From assembly GCA_027036135.1 (NCBI GenBank), contig JALVSY010000007.1:190880-254879 (forward strand): DNA of 64,000 nucleotides, in the 5' to 3' direction. The notes below the pieces were generated by a model. The model did no database searches. It had not been told where the DNA came from and saw only the letters and a program-made list of their open reading frames with translations. Source of the DNA: Pyrodictiaceae archaeon. Lineage in GTDB: Archaea; Thermoproteota; Thermoprotei_A; Sulfolobales; Pyrodictiaceae. The translations under genes and the position numbers were made by a program. Shown piece by piece: positions 25,813 through 34,044 of the stretch (position 1 is the stretch's first letter; each line of letters begins with the position of its first letter).

Positions 25813-26976
25813 CTAGACTGCCTGGGACCGTGTTGGCCGGACTTGTCTATTCTTCCATAGTACTTGGCCGCGTAGCGCTCTTATGAGACCTATTGGGTAG
25901 ACTAGTTGGCCGTAGAGTAGGCCTGGTAGCGCGTATAGCGGCGAATACCCCTCTATCATGGCTCCTGCCGCATAGGCTATGGTCTGTGTGACTAGTGGTG
26001 CTAGGAGTAATGGTTGTAGCGGGCTCGGAGCCAGGGGAGCCAGCAGGGCTAGTGCTAGGGGCCCGTAGCTCGTCAGCATCGTTGCTATGCTTATTACCAT
26101 CTTGCCCGCCTTGGATCTATGCCCTAGCGGGTCTACGAAGAGCCTAGCTATGAGCCATGCGTACTCGGTTGCGGTGTCGTAGATCCAGACGCCTATGATG
26201 TCCCTGGCGTCGGGCAGGAGTAGTCGTAGTCCTTTCTTCTTGGCTTGTTTCGCGAAGTCGCGGTCCTCTACGTAGCTAGAGGCTACTAGCCTGTGGCCGC
26301 CGAGGCGCTGGTAGGTTCCTCGCCTAATGGCCCAGCAGCACCCATACATCCATGCAAGGTCATCGCCTCTGCTCATCACTCTGTGGAGGCCGTAGAACCC
26401 GTAGGCTGTCGCGGTGACGGCGGCCTCTACCGAGGCGCATCGACGTGTTCTGCAAAGGAACCGTGGCACGAACCCGATTACCTCGTCGTCTTTCATGCTT
26501 GCTGCTAGGCAGCGCAGTTTCTCGGGCTCCAAGGGCTCCGTGTCAGCATCTAGGAAGAGGAGTACATCACTGCTAGCCCGCGAGGAGCCCACGAGGAGCG
26601 CGTAGGGCTTCGGAGCCCAACCATTAGGTATATTCTCAACCCTAACCACGATGAGGCTCTCATGCCTCCTTGACAGCTCTGCTAGTACCCTGGGCGTCTC
26701 ATCGCTACTAGCGTCATCAACCACTATTACTTCACTGAAACCAGCTACGAGGAGGCGTGGTAGGAGCTTCTCCAAGTTATGGGCCTCGTTCCGGGCAGCA
26801 ATAATTACCGAGACACTTGCGCTACAGCCCCGTTTCTCTATTGCTCGGCGTGCCCTGCTCACTGCACGCATACTCTTATGAATACTCACTATAGCGTAGA
26901 GCCATAGAGCTAAGAGCCCCATAGCCAGGATAACTGCTACAAGCCAGGCCACGATAACAAGCAGCGACAACACCAT
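25813..26976 (-). CDS. Membrane-anchored family 2 glycosyltransferase
   Basis: 387 residues. N-terminal TM (about 5-30), GT-A fold with 'SVSVIIAARNEAHNLEKLLP' nucleotide-sugar entry, 'VIVVDDASSDETP', the metal-binding 'LLFLDADTEP', and the 'YVEDRDFAKQAKKKGLRL' acceptor motif (ED..F), followed by two to three C-terminal TM segments. Inverting GT2 enzymes of this layout transfer sugars to lipid carriers or make membrane glycolipids at the cytoplasmic face. It stands alone, so the product is not defined. Family confidence is high, substrate unknown. Confidence 0.85.
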   Translation of the reverse strand: MVLSLLVIVAWLVAVILAMGLLALWLYAIVSIHKSMRAVSRARRAIEKRGCSASVSVIIAARNEAHNLEKLLPRLLVAGFSEVIVVDDASSDETPRVLAELSRRHESLIVVRVENIPNGWAPKPYALLVGSSRASSDVLLFLDADTEPLEPEKLRCLAASMKDDEVIGFVPRFLCRTRRCASVEAAVTATAYGFYGLHRVMSRGDDLAWMYGCCWAIRRGTYQRLGGHRLVASSYVEDRDFAKQAKKKGLRLLLPDARDIIGVWIYDTATEYAWLIARLFVDPLGHRSKAGKMVISIATMLTSYGPLALALLAPLAPSPLQPLLLAPLVTQTIAYAAGAMIEGYSPLYALPGLLYGQLVYPIGLIRALRGQVLWKNRQVRPTRSQAV

Positions 26977-27119
26977 CTACACCTCTCTTATCAGCAAAGT
27001 ACCTTGACGCAAGCATATGGAGGCTTTGCTGTCTCGTGACTTTCTATCCTCTCCAGGTCTTAACCTGATAGTTTTTAACCCCCGTTATAGATTCTTGTTC
27101 GGATACTAGGGGGCATGAC

Positions 27120-27533
27120 GTGAGCCTACTAGCTGCTCCACGTAGACGAGAAGATGCAAAAGCCATAGAGAAACTGGTTGAGCTAGCCATTAAGAGGTAT
27201 AACCGGTACCGCGGAGCCGAGAGCCAGGCAAAGCTACTAAAGATAATGGGGGACACAGTTGTCGTAGCATTCGAGGGCAGTTTTTGCGAGACTTGTGGAA
27301 TAAATGACTGGGTTGACGACTTCCGATACGTGATAGAGGACCTGGGCGGTGAGGCCGAGCTAGTCACAGTTATTGAGCCCGAGAAGCCTGAAGAGTTCTT
27401 CGACTACCGGATAGGGGTCTTTCGCGTAAAGAAGGTGCCTAGTATCGAGGAGCTAGAGCGCATCGAGAGGGAGGAGGCTGAGCTAGAGGAGTGGCTCAGC
27501 ACGGGGGAGGAGGAGGCAGCGGCGGAGGCCTAG
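27120..27533 (+). CDS. Conserved-looking crenarchaeal protein with a Cys pair, unknown
   Basis: 137 residues, cytoplasmic. N-terminal helix, then a compact alpha/beta region 'VVVAFEGSFCETCGINDWVDDF' with a CxxC that could bind metal or act in redox, and an acidic Glu-rich C-terminal tail 'EREEAELEEWLSTGEEEAAAEA'. Start GTG 27120 with AGGGGG upstream and TATA-like GTTTTTAACC near 27073. The stop codon shares CTAG with the stop of the convergent aldo/keto reductase (4-base overlap). I recognise the general pattern from crenarchaeal genomes but no function. Confidence 0.65.
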   Translation: MSLLAAPRRREDAKAIEKLVELAIKRYNRYRGAESQAKLLKIMGDTVVVAFEGSFCETCGINDWVDDFRYVIEDLGGEAELVTVIEPEKPEEFFDYRIGVFRVKKVPSIEELERIEREEAELEEWLSTGEEEAAAEA

Positions 27534-28354
27534 ATGCTCTCCAGCTTCTCGATATCCTCTGGCGCGAGTCTCCAGCCAAGCGCTCCCAGGATTTCTCTTA
27601 GGTGCTGCTTCTGCTCAGTTTTCGGTATCGCTACTACTCTTGGCCTCGATATTAGGAAGTTGAGCGCTACCTGTATCGGTGTCTTCCCATACTTCTCGGC
27701 TATCTCTCTCACGACCTTGTTGCGTGCAACCGCGCCTCTCTCAAGGGGTGTATAGGCCTGAATAGTTACCCCCAGGTTCTCCCGGAGTATTAGTTCAAGT
27801 ATCTCCTCCGCCTCTGAGCGGGTAAGTACGCTGTAGTGGACCTGGTCTACAACGATCTCTGTCATCGATGTGGCGTGTACTGCTTCCTCTAGCTCCCTCG
27901 CGTTGAAATTGCTTACGCCAATGTACCTAGCATAGCCTTTGCCATAGACTATTTTCTCGAAGCGCCTAACCTGCTCGGCTATCGGTATCCCTGGGGCAGG
28001 CCAGTGTATGAGGAACAAGTCAACCTCGCGTACACCTAGTCGCTCCAGGCTCGCCTGGGCAGCCGCTTCTATCCGTTCCTCGCTCCAAAGCCTACTAGGA
28101 AGCATCTTAGTGGTTACAAAGACGCGGTCCCTGCCAACACGCCTAATAACTTCGCTCACTATTCTCTCCGATGCCCCGTCACCATACATCTCGGCAGTAT
28201 CTATCAGATTAATCATCCCGGTCTCAATAGCCTCGACCAATGTCTCCACTGCTCTCCGGGGGCTACGAATAGCCCAGGTACCAAGACCTATTGCGGAGAC
28301 CCTATCACTCCCAATAGTCTTCCAATCACTCGTATCGATAGGAAACCTAGGCAT
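27530..28354 (-). CDS. Aldo/keto reductase
   Basis: 274 residues, TIM-barrel NAD(P)H oxidoreductase reducing aldehydes or ketones. The catalytic tetrad is visible: Asp and Tyr in 'LIDTAEMYGDGASE', Lys in 'FVTTKMLP', His in 'LFLIHWPAPG'. Cofactor-binding C-terminus 'VVAIPKTEQKQHLREILGAL' is typical. ATG at 28354. Monocistronic in appearance, convergent with the CxxC protein. Natural substrate cannot be read from sequence. Confidence 0.92.
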   Translation of the reverse strand: MPRFPIDTSDWKTIGSDRVSAIGLGTWAIRSPRRAVETLVEAIETGMINLIDTAEMYGDGASERIVSEVIRRVGRDRVFVTTKMLPSRLWSEERIEAAAQASLERLGVREVDLFLIHWPAPGIPIAEQVRRFEKIVYGKGYARYIGVSNFNARELEEAVHATSMTEIVVDQVHYSVLTRSEAEEILELILRENLGVTIQAYTPLERGAVARNKVVREIAEKYGKTPIQVALNFLISRPRVVAIPKTEQKQHLREILGALGWRLAPEDIEKLESI

Positions 28355-28498
28355 AGCCTCTCCACCACACCTAGCAAGGCTACCCTATACACTGGTGTTA
28401 AAGGAAAGAGCCACGGGGCTAGAAAAGCCTAGCCCAGGAAGAGAACGAGTCCCTTCACGAACCATTAAGCAAGGAAACTGAAATGAATGACCGTGTCT

Positions 28499-28974
28499 CT
28501 ATGCCTCTTTCTCATGTGTTCTCTTTATCTCCTTCTCTAGCTGCTCAGCCGTATACTCAACAAGCTTCTTCACAAATAGCAGGCTTATCTCCACGTCCTC
28601 CTCGCTGAGCCCGTGCTCGTGAAACCCATGGACATGTAGGTCGAATCCTTGGCTCCAAGCATCTATTATAAGCTGGCTCCTTAGTATGATGGAAAGCCGC
28701 CTAGCCGCCTTCGCTGAAAGCCGTGTCCACCACCCGCCTCTTCTCGCGCCCTTTTACACTCCTCAATATCGTGAAGACATGCTAGTACCTTGATGCACTC
28801 CTCTACTGCCTTATAGAGCTTCTCAGAGGCCTGGACGGCGTCGCCCCTTTCCAGCTCCTCTTTGGCCCTTTGTACCATGTGCTTAGCTATCTCGAGCCTG
28901 GTCTCAAGTTCTTCCTCGGGATCCAGGTTAAGCGAGCGCTGGACAGCTTCAATTATAATTGCCTCAACATCCAT
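28499..28974 (-). pseudogene. PaREP1-family (HEPN-like) gene with internal frameshift
   Basis: The track shows only 28681-28974 (97 residues ending in an unnatural 'GFQRRRLGGFPSY'). The sequence of the family continues in another frame: 'WWTRLSAKAARRLSIILRSQLIIDAWSQGF', 'DLHVHGFHEHGLSEEDVEISLLFVKKL' and on to a TAG at 28499. The shift of one base is at GCGGGTGGTGG near 28735. The whole, with 'ASEKLYKAVEECIKVLA', is a PaREP1 protein of about 157 residues. PaREP1 genes are multicopy crenarchaeal families of HEPN-like fold and unknown function. It is a recent pseudogene or a sequencing error. Confidence 0.75.
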
Positions 28975-29192
28975 TCTGCCTCTCTGGGCTATCTTTCCAC
29001 TAGTCCCTTAGGGAGAATTATTGTAGCCAAGCAACTTCTCCAGTAATATAAAGTTAACCTAGAGGAGCTTTTCTACAGCCTTTCCCCCTTAATGGATTCT
29101 AGCAATACAGCCTCTTGTGGTAAGCATGGCGCCCTTTGTCTTAAAAACCTAGGTGAAGAGGCTTAGAGATAATCTATCCTTTAGGGGGCTTA

Positions 29193-30305
29193 TTGTCAGC
29201 TATTCATCGCCTAGAGGCTATGGCTCGGAACTACGCGCTCGCAGCTGTTAAGGCTGACCGGGAGGGTCGTATAGAGGAGGCTGTTAGGAACTACAAGAAG
29301 GCTATCGAGATTCTCTCCAAGATTCTCCAGCTACGACCCGATAACCCTCTCGCGCATGTTTATCGCAGCATTATTGAGCAGTATCGTAAGCGTGTCGAGC
29401 AATTAGAGAAAATAGGTGTGCCTGCGACACCTAGTGAGGCTGAGCAACTAGAGGACTGGATAGTAGCCGAAAAGCCCAACGTAAGGTTCACTGATATAGC
29501 TGACCTCGAGCACGCTAAGCAGGCTATAAAGGAGGCAATAATCTACCCCGTTAGGAGGCCCGACCTCTTTCCCCTGGGATGGCCCCGTGGAATACTCTTG
29601 TTCGGGCCCCCGGGCTGTGGCAAGACAATGCTAGCAGCAGCTGTCGCCAACGAGGTTGACGGCGTGTTCTTCAACATAGACGCAGCAACGATTATGAGCA
29701 AGTGGCTCGGCGAGGCAGAGAAGAAGGTGAAACTCCTCTTCGAGAAAGCAAGGGCAGCGGCGCGCAACGGTAAGCCGGCAATAATATTCATTGACGAGAT
29801 AGATGCGCTACTAGGCGTATACGAGAACGAGGTTGGCGGAGAAGTACGTGTCCGCAACCAGTTCCTCAAGGAGATGGACGGGCTACAGGATAAGAGCAGT
29901 AAGCTCCACGTCTACGTAATAGGCGCTACCAATAAGCCTTGGAAGCTAGATGAGCCCTTCATAAGGAGGTTCCAGAAGCGAATCTACATACCACCACCTA
30001 ACAGGGAAGCAAGGCTAGAGATACTCCGACTCTACACTAAGGGTCTTAAACTAGCCCCGGACGTTGACCTAGAGAAGCTTGCGGAGATAACCGAGGACTA
30101 TAGCGCCAGCGATATCAAGGACATAGTAATGGAGGCCCATCTGAGAACAGTCAGGGAACTCTTCGAGAAAAACGGCGGGGAAGGAGAGCCGAGGCCCATA
30201 ACGATGCAGGACTTCATGGAGGCCATAAGGTCTAGAAGGCCTAGCATAACCAAGGAGATGGTGCGCAGATACGAGGAGTGGTTCCAGAGATTCGGCAGCG
30301 TCTAG
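29193..30305 (+). CDS. cdvC: Cell division ATPase CdvC (Vps4 homologue)
   Basis: AAA ATPase that remodels CdvB polymers in division and vesicle release. 370 residues: N-terminal MIT domain (about 3-75, three helices 'YALAAVKADREGRIEEAVRNYKKAIE'), linker, AAA module with Walker A 'GPPGCGKT' (138-145), Walker B 'IIFIDEID' (197-204), sensor 'VIGATNKP' and arginine-finger region 'FIRRFQKRIYIP', then the Vps4-type C-terminal helix. Start TTG 29193, 4 bases after GGGGG; TATA-like TCTTAAAAACC near 29140. It is 8.3 kb from cdvB, with unrelated genes between, and has its own promoter, so Cdv expression is not one operon here. Confidence 0.93.
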   Translation: MSAIHRLEAMARNYALAAVKADREGRIEEAVRNYKKAIEILSKILQLRPDNPLAHVYRSIIEQYRKRVEQLEKIGVPATPSEAEQLEDWIVAEKPNVRFTDIADLEHAKQAIKEAIIYPVRRPDLFPLGWPRGILLFGPPGCGKTMLAAAVANEVDGVFFNIDAATIMSKWLGEAEKKVKLLFEKARAAARNGKPAIIFIDEIDALLGVYENEVGGEVRVRNQFLKEMDGLQDKSSKLHVYVIGATNKPWKLDEPFIRRFQKRIYIPPPNREARLEILRLYTKGLKLAPDVDLEKLAEITEDYSASDIKDIVMEAHLRTVRELFEKNGGEGEPRPITMQDFMEAIRSRRPSITKEMVRRYEEWFQRFGSV

Positions 30306-30317
30306 GCACTACTAACG

Positions 30318-30752
30318 CTAACCTTGTTCTATCAATCTCTGCTCCTTAACCCGTCTATACAAGATCATCATTATTGCCACAAGCAATCCCAGCACTATGC
30401 CTAGAGCATATCCGCGTAGCTCCTGGAAAGGTGGGTCGCCGAGAGGCCACTCACCGAGCTCATAGGAGGTAAAGAATGCCGCCAATTGCAGCGCTGCCCT
30501 TCTCTGCGATTCGTGAAGCAGCCCGTATCCGGTTGCGAGACCTAGTACTATGTGTGTTAAGCCGTAGCCCTGCCTGGACACTTCTCTTACTAAGGCTACT
30601 ACTAGTATTAGGCTTCGAACAACGAGTCCCGCAATGAATCCCAGTAGCGAGGCACAAGCTAGGCTCCGTAGTAGCCCGCTCTGTCCAACTCGTGACCATG
30701 CAGTTCTGTATCTAGCTAGTAGTGATTGTTTCCGCCCCGTTGCGTTCCCCAT
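30318..30752 (-). CDS. Membrane protein, unknown
   Basis: 144 residues: basic N-terminus, TM helices at about 33-54 ('ASLLGFIAGLVVRSLILVVALV'), 66-80 and 116-134 ('GYALGIVLGLLVAIMMIL'), basic C-terminus. No family recognised. It converges with cdvC (12 bases between stops) and is divergent from the signal-peptide protein at 30882. ATG 30752 has no strong ribosome site. Confidence 0.55.
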   Translation of the reverse strand: MGNATGRKQSLLARYRTAWSRVGQSGLLRSLACASLLGFIAGLVVRSLILVVALVREVSRQGYGLTHIVLGLATGYGLLHESQRRAALQLAAFFTSYELGEWPLGDPPFQELRGYALGIVLGLLVAIMMILYRRVKEQRLIEQG

Positions 30753-30881
30753 ATGTTATTGTTGCTCTTTTCAGTGTCTTATATGTAGTACTTTGTAAGG
30801 CCTCATTATTTACCTGGTTCATCCTTTCTTAGCCAATTAGTATATTATGCCCCGGGATAGGGGAATAGGATGGTGTAGTGC

Positions 30882-31316
30882 TTGGAGAAGCCACGTACCC
30901 TGCTACTTGTCGGCGCACTTCTAGCCCTGGGGCTATTAGCTACGAGCGCTGCTGCGCAGAGTAACGCGACCGCTACCAATGCAACTGTTACAAACATACT
31001 AAGCAAGGCGATGAGCAACCCAAAGGTAGCTATCTCGATGCTTATACAGTTCCTCTTAGGCCTTGCACTTGGTTACTATAGCGCAAAGATAGCTAAGTAC
31101 TTGCTAGCATGGATAGGCGTGATAATAATCGGTGCGTTGCTCTCCGTCTGGAGCCTTGGGGGCAGCGTAGAGGACATCTTGACAAAGCTAGGTCTTGAGG
31201 CGAAGAAGCTTATGCCGATAATAAGGGACTTCTTAACAGCCCTAGGAGTGCTAACAGTTGGTCCAGTCGCCGTCGGGTTCGTACTCGGCCTCGTAATCGG
31301 TATTACCCGTAAATAG
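30882..31316 (+). CDS. Small exported three-TM protein, unknown
   Basis: 144 residues. A signal peptide 'TLLLVGALLALGLLATSAAAQ' is followed by a short Asn/Thr stretch with possible N-glycosylation sites (NAT, NAT), then TM segments 'SMLIQFLLGLALGYYSAKIA', 'LLAWIGVIIIGALLSVW' and 'GVLTVGPVAVGFVLGLVIGI'. The glycine-rich helices resemble FUN14-like membrane proteins, only as a suggestion. Start TTG 30882 after GGTG. Its stop lies 3 bases from that of the convergent radical-SAM-like gene. Confidence 0.6.
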   Translation: MEKPRTLLLVGALLALGLLATSAAAQSNATATNATVTNILSKAMSNPKVAISMLIQFLLGLALGYYSAKIAKYLLAWIGVIIIGALLSVWSLGGSVEDILTKLGLEAKKLMPIIRDFLTALGVLTVGPVAVGFVLGLVIGITRK

Positions 31317-31319
31317 GCG

Positions 31320-32282
31320 CTACCATACAACTATCTCTCTGTGTATAGATCGCCGAGCCGGAGGCTTTTTGCACAGCTTTATGCGGGGGTGTGGCTCGCC
31401 GCACTCCTTGCACCTTGCTGAGCCATCATCACCTCTCTCGGCCAGTACCCTCACACCCCATGGTTTTCGCGAGATTATTGGCTTCCGGCACCTCTTGCAC
31501 AGAGTGTCTGTAAGCGTGTAGCTCTCCTCGCCATAGAGGTAGACGTAGAGCCTGCCCTTCTCACGGAGCTTCTCAACGAGATCATAGCCTCGGTCCATTA
31601 CCTCTTCGCCACCTATGGGTATTAGGTGTATTGCTGCCTCGGGGTAGAGGCTTGCGAGCTCGGATACCATTATCTCTGCCTTCTTCGAGCCATCGTAGGC
31701 GAGGTGTATCTCTAATACATCGAACAAGCTATATGCCGCGCGCAGAACCTCATAGACATGGTCTAGGCGGGGAACCCTCTCAACCAGGGCCACGTGCTCG
31801 AAGACCAGGACTGTGTATCCAGCGTCACGTGCTCTGCGCAGACGCTCAATACTGACGAGCCCGGAGCTACGTGCAGCAAAATACTCCGGGGCATAGTCTC
31901 CAAGGAGACCCCTCAGCTTCCTTGGCAACTCGTGTACCCAGTCCAGGGCAAGCGGCTCCCCACCATCAACTAGTAAGACGTCTACACCGAGCATTCTGAG
32001 CCTCTTTAGCTCTGACTCGCTAAGCCTCCTGGTAATGAGGGAGCCCGGGTCGCCTAAGTGGCTCCAGCTACAATACCTACACCTCCACGGAGCCATCGGG
32101 GTTACTAGTCTCGCCACAATACCGCCTGGGCATACATGGTAGAGAGGCACCTGCTCAGCCCTTAGCACGCTCATGTATACAGCGTGCCACGGTAGCGCAT
32201 CCCTCTCCCCCGTCTCTTCCAGCACCACAGCTTTGCAAACTGGCTCGCTACATGCTAGTACGCAGCGACTACACCGAGCCAA
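31320..32282 (-). CDS. Radical-SAM-like protein with degenerate cluster motif and zinc ribbons
   Basis: 320 residues. N-terminal cysteines 'CSRCVLACSEPVC', a barrel-like centre with 'VDGGEPLALDW' (the GGE SAM-binding motif), and a C-terminal zinc ribbon ('CKRCRKP' and 'CKECGEP'). The place of the CX3CX2C site reads 'MAPWRCRYCSWSH': the last two cysteines are there but the first is Ala. Unless another Cys (for example in 'YHVCPGG' just before) substitutes, the 4Fe-4S cluster could not form normally. It is related to AmrS/PflA-like proteins. TTG at 32282. Function unknown; perhaps a non-SAM derivative. Confidence 0.65.
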   Translation of the reverse strand: MARCSRCVLACSEPVCKAVVLEETGERDALPWHAVYMSVLRAEQVPLYHVCPGGIVARLVTPMAPWRCRYCSWSHLGDPGSLITRRLSESELKRLRMLGVDVLLVDGGEPLALDWVHELPRKLRGLLGDYAPEYFAARSSGLVSIERLRRARDAGYTVLVFEHVALVERVPRLDHVYEVLRAAYSLFDVLEIHLAYDGSKKAEIMVSELASLYPEAAIHLIPIGGEEVMDRGYDLVEKLREKGRLYVYLYGEESYTLTDTLCKRCRKPIISRKPWGVRVLAERGDDGSARCKECGEPHPRIKLCKKPPARRSIHREIVVW

Positions 32283-32723
32283 TGCACTAGCCCCGTTTAA
32301 TTAGCTAGAACGTGTAGAAAAGAAACATAAGCCTATGAGCCAGGCCTGCCGATAAAGAGTGCTCGGGGATGATGGAGATTGGCCTTTGCGGAACTCCCCG
32401 GGCCGAGGGGCAGGGATGAGCGAAGAACCCCTTACTGACCCTACTAGATCCTACACATAATACGCCAAAGAGAATGCCGCAATGCGCCATAGCGTTAGCA
32501 CTAGTAATTAATTTTCCACGGATAGTTATAGTAGAAATGTGATGGAGCCTAGGATCCGGGGTTGGACTCGGAGGGCAAAAGTTATAATACCGGCTTATGC
32601 CGGGCAAGAAGTCGTTGCACTAGCGTCTTTATCTTTGAAAACATTTATTGCTCTGCTTCCCCGCCTTCTAGCTAGATGAGCTAGGCGAGAACATATCTTC
32701 ATGATAGATTCATGTAATGGGGT
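32283..32723. other. 440-base gap between radical-SAM-like gene and M42 peptidase
   Basis: No convincing protein gene. Left end carries the minus-strand promoter (TTAATTAAA and GCTTATGTTTC). The middle has GC-rich, fold-prone sequence with the possible C/D-box RNA listed separately. The right end is AT-rich with AATTAATTTTCC, AAAGTTATAATACCGG and AACATTTATTG as possible plus-strand TATA elements for the peptidase. Confidence 0.4.
32364..32443 (+). ncRNA. Possible C/D-box guide RNA
   Basis: Elements in order: stem GGGG, C-like ATGATGG (32369), D'-like CCGA (32403), C'-like GGATGAG (32414), D box CTGA (32435), closing CCC. Terminal GGG:CCC pairing brings C and D together as in archaeal C/D sRNAs, and the D'-C' spacing of 7 is normal. 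Against it: three of four boxes deviate from consensus and the first guide interval is long. A target for the D guide would contain TAAGGGGTTC. Confidence 0.3.
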
Positions 32724-33761
32724 GTGCTACTCGTGGAGTTCAATCTCGACATGGATTTGTTGCGCAGGCTTGTTTTTGAGCCCGGTGTCTCGGGGTACGA
32801 GGAGCCCATAAGAAGGCTCATTATAAGCGAGATAGAGGACTACGGCAAGGTCAACATAGACGACGTAGGTAATGTTTTCCTCGACCTCGGGGGCGAGGGC
32901 GATACAGTACTGCTAGCCGCACACATGGATGAGCTAGGACTAGTAGTAACGAACATATTTGATGACGGGCTCCTTGCTTTCCGGAAACTAGGCGGAATAG
33001 ATGACCGCACACTACCTAGTCAGCACGTCCTAGTCCTCGGCTCCAAGGGACCTGTTGAGGGCGTTATAGGGCTTGAGCCGCCCCACCTACAGTTCGAGAA
33101 AGAGCCAAAAACTGTACCGTGGCACCAGCTGAGGATAGATGTCGGTGCTTCTTCTAGGCAGGAAGTAGAGGAGATGGGTATAAGGGTCCTAGACCCCGTT
33201 GTGCCGAAGAAGCACTGGAGCATGCTTAACCATGGCAAGTTCCTAGCGAGCAGGGGCTTCGATGACCGGGCAGGGGTCTATGTACTAATCGAGCTTGCCA
33301 AGCTAGTAGCAAGGGGAGAGATTAAGCCGAGGCACCACGTGGTGCTCGCGTGGACTGTGCAGGAGGAGCTAGGGCTGAGAGGAGCATTCGCCATAGCCGC
33401 CCGCTTGAAGCCTAGGTACTTCGTAGCGGTAGACACTATGGCTTGCTGCCGTCCCGAGATAACTGGTCCCCTAAAGCTGGGACAGGGCCCAGCGATAAGA
33501 GTCCTTGATAACGCCTATGTCGCTAACTGGGGCTTGGTGAAGCGCCTAAGAGAGGTAGCGGAGGAGGAGAAGATACCCTCCCAGCTAGCTAGCGGTGGAG
33601 GGGGGACAGACGCTGCAGCATTCCAGAGAGCAGGGGTAGCATCAATAGCGGTAGTCATGCCAGTGAAGTACGCGCATACAACAACCGAGCTAATAGCCCG
33701 GAGCGACATCGAGAACACGGTAAGGCTACTAGCAGCTGCTCTCACGAAGGGACTCGCCTAG
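32724..33761 (+). CDS. M42 family metallo-aminopeptidase (TET-like)
   Basis: Cobalt/zinc aminopeptidase forming large dodecamers that digest oligopeptides. 345 residues. Metal and catalytic residues appear in 'LAAHMDELG' (His, Asp), 'GFDDRAGVY' (Asp), 'TVQEELGLRG' (Glu-Glu), 'VAVDTMACC' (Asp) and 'MPVKYAHTTTE' (His), in family order with the PDZ-like insert between. Start GTG 32724; GTG 32733 is 8 bases after GGGGTG and would fit better. It fits a peptide-fermenting or peptide-respiring lifestyle. Monocistronic. Confidence 0.9.
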   Translation: MLLVEFNLDMDLLRRLVFEPGVSGYEEPIRRLIISEIEDYGKVNIDDVGNVFLDLGGEGDTVLLAAHMDELGLVVTNIFDDGLLAFRKLGGIDDRTLPSQHVLVLGSKGPVEGVIGLEPPHLQFEKEPKTVPWHQLRIDVGASSRQEVEEMGIRVLDPVVPKKHWSMLNHGKFLASRGFDDRAGVYVLIELAKLVARGEIKPRHHVVLAWTVQEELGLRGAFAIAARLKPRYFVAVDTMACCRPEITGPLKLGQGPAIRVLDNAYVANWGLVKRLREVAEEEKIPSQLASGGGGTDAAAFQRAGVASIAVVMPVKYAHTTTELIARSDIENTVRLLAAALTKGLA

Positions 33762-33779
33762 ACTACTCTTAGCAGGCAC

Positions 33780-34044
33780 TGGCTAGCTACCAGCGCCGAC
33801 GAGCCGAGAAACTTGCCATAAACAATGCTCCCCTCATCCACCTAGGCCAGCCCTTCTCAGCCCACTCACCGCTAGCGGCGTAGCGATGACCAGCGATGAT
33901 GTATTTTGAGACATCGAGTACTAGTCCTATAGCATGCTCAGCGACAGCCTCCGCTATAGCCTCTGGCTCATTAGCTACGCAGACGCCGCGGCGCTCAGCA
34001 GCCCCAGAGTCTATGTAGTTGAGCCCACTAGTCTCATAGCCCAT
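33780..34044 (-). pseudogene. D-2-hydroxyacid dehydrogenase remnant, inverted middle segment
   Basis: Reading down from 34044: 'GYETSGLNYIDSGAAERRGVCVAN', then 'AIAEAVAEHAIGLVLDVSKYI' and, after two frame changes, 'LFYGKFLG' and 'LVGAGS'. This is the hinge region and the start of the NAD-binding domain of a D-isomer 2-hydroxyacid dehydrogenase. The next part of the same protein (from '..VYWSRRRKAELE') lies immediately beside it on the opposite strand from 34045. So a segment of about 264 bases has been inverted inside a dead gene. The N-terminal 70 or so residues are missing. Confidence 0.75.

Noticed and set aside
28008-28481. 157-residue plus-strand ORF
   Set aside because: Shadow of the aldo/keto reductase extending into its upstream region.
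32296-32303. Leaderless mRNA for the radical-SAM-like gene from TTTAATTA
   Set aside because: The box is centred only about 18 bases from the TTG, too close; a box further upstream is more consistent.
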